Part shown: one piece after another, positions 58,013 to 64,000 of the stretch | Numbering within the stretch: position 1 is the first letter of the stretch | How the letters are laid out: each line of letters starts with the position of its first letter | Source of the DNA: Monocercomonoides exilis | Lineage: Eukaryota; Preaxostyla; Oxymonadida; Polymastigidae | DNA: 64,000 nt | Reading direction: 5' to 3' | NCBI GenBank assembly: GCA_001643675.2 | Contig: LSRY02000005.1 | Coordinates: forward strand, 808,501-872,500 | Notes under the pieces: generated by a model | The model's input: only the letters and a program-made list of their open reading frames with translations | Told to the model about the DNA's origin: nothing | Databases searched by the model: none | Program-made: the position numbers and the translations under genes

Positions 58013-60989
58013 TGTGTAGGGCTATAATTTTTATCTTGACCTTTTTTCTTTATCTTGACCTTTTTCTTTTTTGCAATGCTTTTAGCTCTTCACAAGCCTG
58101 TGATAAATAAAAAATAACCAGAAATGTTTGAAATGTTTTAATTTCCTTATTCTAAATTTTTTTTCAATATTTCATATTTTTCAAAAAGATCGAGGATAAT
58201 AATAATTTTGTGTTTTGATCATTGACTTGCTGCTATTCCAGCGAATATTTTTTGTAAGAAGTTTTCAGCTTTCATATCATAATACATTGTTTCTTTTTTA
58301 TAAGTTGAACTTGTTTTTTTAACACTTTTTCTCATTTCACACATTTTTACAAAAAACACGATTTTAAGGACAAATATGAATTTGTTTTGAAATTTATTGA
58401 AATGATAAATAAACATTATTAAAATTAAACGATTCTTGTATGAAAAAATGATTATTTGTTTGTATATGTTTGGAAATTTAAATAACAAAAAAATCATATA
58501 TACTTGCTTTTTAGTTAATCTTCTTGAAAAGTTCCTTTTCATTTCAAAACTTAATACAAATAAACGATAATTAAGACTTTGCATATTTTTTTGGTTTTTA
58601 TGAAATTTGACACAAACACTTGTTTATATTAAAAATCGTGTTTTAAGCAAAAACAGTGAAATGAGAAAAATAGGTAAAAATTTAATTGATAATGTTAAAA
58701 ACAAGTTAAAATAATAATATAGGAATGTGGAACTGTGATACTGTAGCTTGAAACGTTCGGTATGAAATATTGGCTTCACAGCCAGCAAGTCTTTGATCTG
58801 GGTCCCAAAATTATAAAAAATAAAAAAATATTTTTTGAACATAAAAATCTCAAAAAAATTTTTAACAGAATTCTGAAAAACAAAAATATCAGAAAGTCTA
58901 TTTATTTTGTTTTTGTTTTCAGCCTTTTCACAAATTAAAAAAGCAAAAATAAGTTTCAAAAAAACAGGGTTGAGATAAAATTTTGATGTCAAGATAAAAT
59001 ATGCACACTATTCAGAATTTTGGAGTTCATTCAAATGTTTTTGTTTCTGCTGTTCAATAGTATTGATGCATTCCACATTTTCGTCAGTATTGGCACTTAG
59101 GATGATCCAGAAAAAGCAGATAAATACAATAAAAAACATACAAAGTTAGAACACTTTTCTCCAAATTGTTAAAACTAGTGGAAATCCAAAAATAATTATA
59201 AAATAAACATAAAAAAAATTAATAAAAAAGTAACTTTGTTGAAGAATGAACGAATATTGAAATTGAAGTATCAATCAACACCTCTTTTTATCACGCTCAT
59301 TATAGAAGTATTTGAGATATTATTTTTTTGTAAAAAAAAGCTCAAATTAATGTTTTTTTTTATAGTTTTTTGCTTTATGGCTTTTGCATAATAATTTCCA
59401 GTGTAAAGAGGATCAAAAAATATTTGGTTTTTTTTTAACTTCGACGTTGTTATTTTCGAAGTTAAATGATAAGAATGAAGATGATTTCTCAAATGAAATA
59501 CAGCTTTTTCTTTTTCTTTTTTTATTTTTCTTTCTTTCATTTATTTATTCATTCATTCTTTCTTTCCTTTTGAGAAATCTTGGAATTAATAATATATTTA
59601 TCAATTAATATTTTGGGAAAATGATTATCACTGTCAATTTCAATGTATTGATACAGTCTTCCCTTTCCTCGAATATCTCAACATATTGTGCATTATTGTT
59701 GTTTTAAATTTTGAAGATAAAAACAAAAGAATTCATGATAATTAATTTATGAACTGATGATGATAAAATTTTCAAATATTAAAAATTTTCTTCATTCAAA
59801 TAACCATTGCATGATCCAAATATCAAACGATGAAATATTACACTTTTTCGGTTTTTCGCACTTCTCAATGAAATGATCATTTGACATAATAGATAAATTG
59901 TGAAATAAAAAAATATTTCAAAATATAACGTTTATTTCAAGATCCCCCAGTAATTTTAAATTAAAGGCAGTGTTTTTAAGAAAAACTAGTTTTTTTCAAT
60001 TGTGACCTGACAGTCTTGCATTTATCAAAAAAACATTTTTCACAGGTCGAAGACAAAAACACATCAACAAATGATGTTATGTAATATCTTTCACAAAAAA
60101 AGCATTTTTGAGTAAGTTTTTCCAATATTTTGATCATTTTCATTCGAACCGGAAATTGAATCGTTTTCAAATAATGATGAATTAAATAAATAACACAAAT
60201 GTTCATTGAACATTTCCATCCATTGATAAGAAGGTTTTTTCTTATATCTGTTGAGTTTTGCTTTTTTGGTATTATGAACTTTCTGTATTTTTGTGAAACA
60301 ATGAAATAATCAAAAACTATTGGTTCACACTTAATTTATAAACAACATTAAACCTCATCATAAACATATAAAACTTATTTTACGAAATTTTCATTGATTA
60401 ATATTTATTTATGTGAATGATCAAATTGTTTTTAATATTTTTCTGAATATATTGGATGAAAACATAAATGCATTCAAAAACTGAGTGACAACAACTGCTT
60501 ATATCTGTTGAAAAATGTTTTCTATTAATATCGTTTTCTTTCTTTCAAGATTTCTCTCATTTTGTTTTTGAAAATAGATTTTGAATCTTTCTGAATGCCA
60601 CGCTTTTGCCAAAATAAAAGATATTCAAAATACAAAATATTCAGCTGGTATGAAACAGTTATCGAATGAAATATAGAATTTAATTAAAATTTCTTTCTTT
60701 TTTTATGAAAACAATAACTTTTTGAGTTTGAACTTAGTATAAGGAACTGCAGAAACAGAAATTTTCAGTATGAAAAGACTGATTGATCTTTGTGAAGGTT
60801 TCTTTTCCCTGAGCTCCTGATTCAAATCAATATATCTTTTGATTTGTATGGTTGGTCTTTTGAAAGTTGTTTTAGCAGAAAGAGGAAAATAATTAAACTC
60901 AAAAAGAAATGGAATTATCAAAACTGATGTTGAGTAATATCGATACGTGGAAAGTTTGTAATTAAATTATTACAATTCATATATTTTTC
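58013..60989. other. AT-rich spacer, no gene recognised
   Basis: Nearly 3 kb of AT-rich DNA upstream of receptor B. Open frames are Phe/Lys/Ile/Asn-rich and look AT-driven. The first exon of receptor B, if it exists, would be here. No RNA gene or clear inverted repeat was found by eye. Confidence 0.5.
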
Positions 60990-61172
60990 TTACTCGTTGT
61001 TCATAAGGATGTTGAACAAGAATTGTATTTGAAGGAGATGGCAGAAACCGTCCAAAATTATCAAGAACACCACTTCACGAAGCGCCTTGTCTATCAGTCT
61101 GTTTGGCAGTTTTTTACAGGCAGGGTCCCCTGTGAAAGAGGTTTGGAAGAACTTGTCCCCAATGAGATGCAT
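60990..61172 (-). pseudogene. Possible transposase scrap related to the 28.8-kb remnant
   Basis: The translated minus-strand segment LIDKALREVVFLIILDGFC resembles VIQKAFV-SGVLHNSSGPVL at about 28,840, and the two share the 14-bp string AAGAACACCACTTC. It is short, with no catalytic motif. It may be a remnant of the same Tigger-like element. Confidence 0.3.
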
Positions 61173-61319
61173 TTTGCTACAGAGGTAGGAATAGATTTGT
61201 CAGAGTTTGTGAAGTGCGCAAATTAGAAGAAGAACGGAAATGTGAAATGGGTAAAATAAGACAAGATTGGCACCGAGATGACTCATTGCATTGAAGCCTG
61301 ATGCCCACTAATGCTGTGA

Positions 61320-61760
61320 GAAGAATGAAGAATCTAAAGTGGTTATGGGCATCATTGCGAGAGTGTTGAGGGAAGCGAAGAGTGATGATGGAGAAATCGG
61401 AAAGCAATGGATGAAAACTCTCCAAGGCGCAGTGGATAGCCAAGATTTGAAAGCTGAAGGCTTGCCGGAAAGCGGAGCGGTCGATGCAGTTTTGGAGGGA
61501 ATGATCTGATCAGATGCAGCAAAAGTGTGACTTGCGGATGAATTAAAGCTTCTCAGAAATCTTTGTGAAATGCTGAAAGAAAAGATGGAGAGTGAAAGCC
61601 TAAACGCAAAACTGAAAGAGAAGAAAAGAGGGTTATTGAAAAAGACGGAAGAAGAAGGGAACAAAGAATACATTGCTGTGAATGGCGATTTATTTGTAAA
61701 TGGATTGTTTTTTCAAACGAATAACTATATACAAAGTTGTTCGTTTCTGAGTAACTGATT
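61320..61760 (+). pseudogene. Decayed coding fragment of unknown family
   Basis: Composition is gene-like and unlike the flanking AT-rich DNA. The plus-strand frame reads GIIARVLREAKSDDGEIGKQW..., then two stops, then ADELKLLRNLCEMLKEKM and a Lys/Glu-rich coil ending at TGA near 61,757. I do not recognise it. It may be a relic of a coiled-coil gene or part of a dead element. Confidence 0.35.
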
Positions 61761-62345
61761 TTTATTATTTTCTTTTCATTTGACTTGAGAAGAACATTCG
61801 ATTGCCTGAATTTCAAAGAAATATTTTTACTTGAAAATCGTCTGTTAAAAAACAATAACATAAAAATTACGAGTCTTTTATAGTATTTGGAATCTTAAAA
61901 AATTCATTAAAACAACACTTTTCATAAATGAGAAATGAAACTTTTCACTTTGAACTTTCAAAAGTGAAAAAAAATTACAATCATGTTTTGAGAAATCATC
62001 AATGCTTGTGAAAAGTATTTTTTTTTTCAAAAACATTCCAAAGAATTGAGAATTTTGAAAAACGTAATAATATAGGGACTTCAAAGCTTCTGTGGCCTTT
62101 TTTTGCTTTTTTTGAACAGAATTTTTTCATCTTAGTTGAACTTGCGTAAATTGAATTTTGTTACCTCTATGATCAGTCGTTAAGTGCCTGCGCGTCGCTT
62201 CACTTCATTCACAGCAGACTTAACAATTTTCCCACGACTTCTATCATTGAACTCTCAATCTTCTTTTGGAATGCTCCGTGAATGAAAAGTTCCCAGTTTC
62301 TGTAAGCTCCATTCCCGCATTAGATGAATAACTTGTCGTTGAATT

Positions 62346-63260
62346 TCAATCAATCTTTTCGAAATTCATTCCCAAATGGTTTGTCGATAATCTGCACACT
62401 TCTTCTAGTTTTGATGATGAGGAAGACAAAGAAAGAGAATTCGTCCCAATCACACTCACTGTCTTCGCTTTCGCAACAACAGAAATCTTCTTTTCCACAA
62501 CACTGATTGTTGTCCCTTCGCTCACATGCTTCCCACCCAGCAACGTGATTGTCGAGCTCAGCCCCAATGCACATGTCCATAACGCATGCTCCACTGTCTT
62601 GCAAGGTGTTGCCTCACTCATCCCACACAGATTGCTCGAGTCATCCCCACCCACCCCAACATACCGATCTTTCATCCCTTCTTTCAACCACCCCTTCTTT
62701 TCTGTATGCTGATATGTCCAACTGCCTGAATAATATCTATGGCACACTCTCGTATCATTGTTATTCGTTGTATACGATTCGTAGAATGGGTTAGCCGATG
62801 AAAAGAGATTGTAATAATCTTGGAAAAACACATCGTGGCCATATGGAGTGGAAGCGTTGCAACTGCAGTCATGAAAGAAGAGAAATAACAATAATTGTAA
62901 TTGCTTGAAGCTGTTTGTTGGTTTGGATTAAACCAAAATCCTCCTCCATATGATGCTGCCAAACACGAAATAAATTGGAAGATCCTCATTTTGAATGAAG
63001 ACTTAACATTGAAACTGCGCATTTCTCCTCCATTTGAACATGAAAGTATGCATGAAGAAAATGAGCGCTCAAATATTCAAACTCTCTCCCCTTTCCCATT
63101 CACAATTCCGAAACAGATTTTCTGATCTGAAAATTTTCGAGAATAAGTCGTTTTTCGTAGCTTCTTTAAATGTTAAATTTTCATACAATTGCGAAAATGG
63201 GAACTTCGAAAAAATATGCAGATTGTTCTCCATTTCATCAGCACATTAACATTTCTTCTT
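62346..63260 (-). pseudogene. Fragment of a third beta-helix receptor (copy C)
   Basis: Minus-strand pieces match the receptor ectodomain. SYGGGFWFNPN (62,960-62,930) is followed after a frameshift by TPYGHDVFFQDYYNLFSSANPF, then a CGMSEATPCKTVEHALW module (62,640-62,580). Compare GHDFYASSQY and CGTADRPCKTLNHSLW in copy B. The frame closes at 62346 with no membrane or kinase part downstream, and upstream parts contain stops. It is a truncated, decayed copy. Confidence 0.7.
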
Positions 63261-64000
63261 TCAACTTATTTCGCTCTTCAAATTTTGCATTTCATCATCA
63301 TATGCCCGAATTTTCATAAATATCATCTTATCTTATTGACGTATTTAGCGCATTTCATAACGTATCAAGTCCTTTAGTTGGAATTTCAAGCTATCTTTTT
63401 TCATTACAGACCATAACTGTTTGACAAGAAAAAATCAAAAAAGATTTTGTGAGGGAAATTATGCGAAATAAAAAATACTCCTAATATGTTATCCACATAT
63501 TTATTTTGACGAAAGAAGATCATAATGTAATGTTGAGATTATTATTCGAAAATCTTGATAATTGACAAAACACTTGATTAGAACTGAATTAACAATTTCA
63601 AGCATGATGAACATTTGATGTTTGAAACAAACAATTTATGTCAAGACAAATAATTATGGACATATTTGTTATTCAAACATAAAAAACCCATTCAAAACAA
63701 ATATTTTTTAAAAACTTTGAAAATGCTTTAATTTTAAAAAATATCTCGATAAAAATGAAACAAATGCAAATTGTGAATTTATTGGTATCTAATTCTTCAC
63801 AAGTATGATAATTTTCATAGATTTAAAAAACGGCCAGTAAATTTAAGTTTTTTACACGATTATTTCAAAATAACTGAGTCAATTCAAAATTCGTGGCTAA
63901 AACTTGAAATAACACAAACTTTTTGAAATGACCAATTTATTTCACATTTTATCTAATAAAATTGTCTTTTTTTTCTTTTCTGTATTTATTTTTTGATAAT
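63261..64000. other. AT-rich right end, nothing recognised
   Basis: About 740 bp of AT-rich DNA without protein-like frames, RNA genes or clear repeats. Confidence 0.5.

Noticed and set aside
1-64000. CRISPR arrays, operons, Shine-Dalgarno sites or prophage
   Set aside because: Eukaryotic sequence with introns; no regularly spaced direct repeats with unique spacers were seen.

Overview
This is nuclear DNA from a protist. The reasons are many short spliceosomal introns (21 inferred here from reading-frame continuity, about 37-150 bp, donors mostly GTTTG followed by A, C or T), eukaryote-only proteins (AMPK beta, NAT10/Kre33, SNIP1/Pml1, prefoldin), a pol III tRNA gene and DNA transposons of the mariner and pogo classes. 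The standard genetic code fits: a >5,100-codon reading frame on the minus strand contains no TAA, TAG or TGA, although it is full of Gln runs written CAA/CAG. AT-rich spacers, Ser-rich insertions in housekeeping proteins, and large beta-helix/transmembrane/kinase-like surface proteins suggest a metamonad, perhaps an oxymonad-like preaxostylan. That placement is inference and is not proved by the window.

Layout. 1-15,548 (minus): most of one giant protein with a PPP-family phosphatase domain, running off the left edge. 15,820-27,096 (plus): a very long beta-helix receptor (copy A), broken by three stops, one frameshift, a foldback element and an intact mariner transposon. 27.1-32.9 kb: AT-rich transposon territory with a decayed Tigger/pogo transposase, three adjacent TA-flanked MITEs, a 51-base poly(A) and a complete pogo-like element ending eight bases before a tRNA-Pro gene.

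32.9-49.3 kb is the dense housekeeping block: tRNA-Pro, a small unknown acidic protein, an AMPK beta subunit with a huge internal insertion, a SNIP1-like FHA protein, short-form tRNase Z, a prefoldin beta-type subunit, and a NAT10-like RNA acetyltransferase with a degenerate ATPase. Several are head-to-head pairs with very short shared promoters (71 bp between prefoldin and NAT10).

49.3-64.0 kb: a 64-base poly(A), a second foldback element, receptor copy B (minus; also broken by a frameshift and a stop), AT-rich spacer with decayed coding scraps, and a fragment of a third receptor (C) at 62.3-63.3 kb. Copies A and B have nearly identical cytoplasmic modules and 3' flanks but very different ectodomains, and lie in inverted orientation about 24 kb apart. 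Each serves as the empty site for a transposon inserted in the other.

Recurring theme: several enzymes (PPP phosphatase, AMPK beta, NAT10, tRNase Z) keep their motifs, but their folds are interrupted at loops by 100-660-residue Ser-rich or charged low-complexity insertions encoded in the exon, not spliced out.
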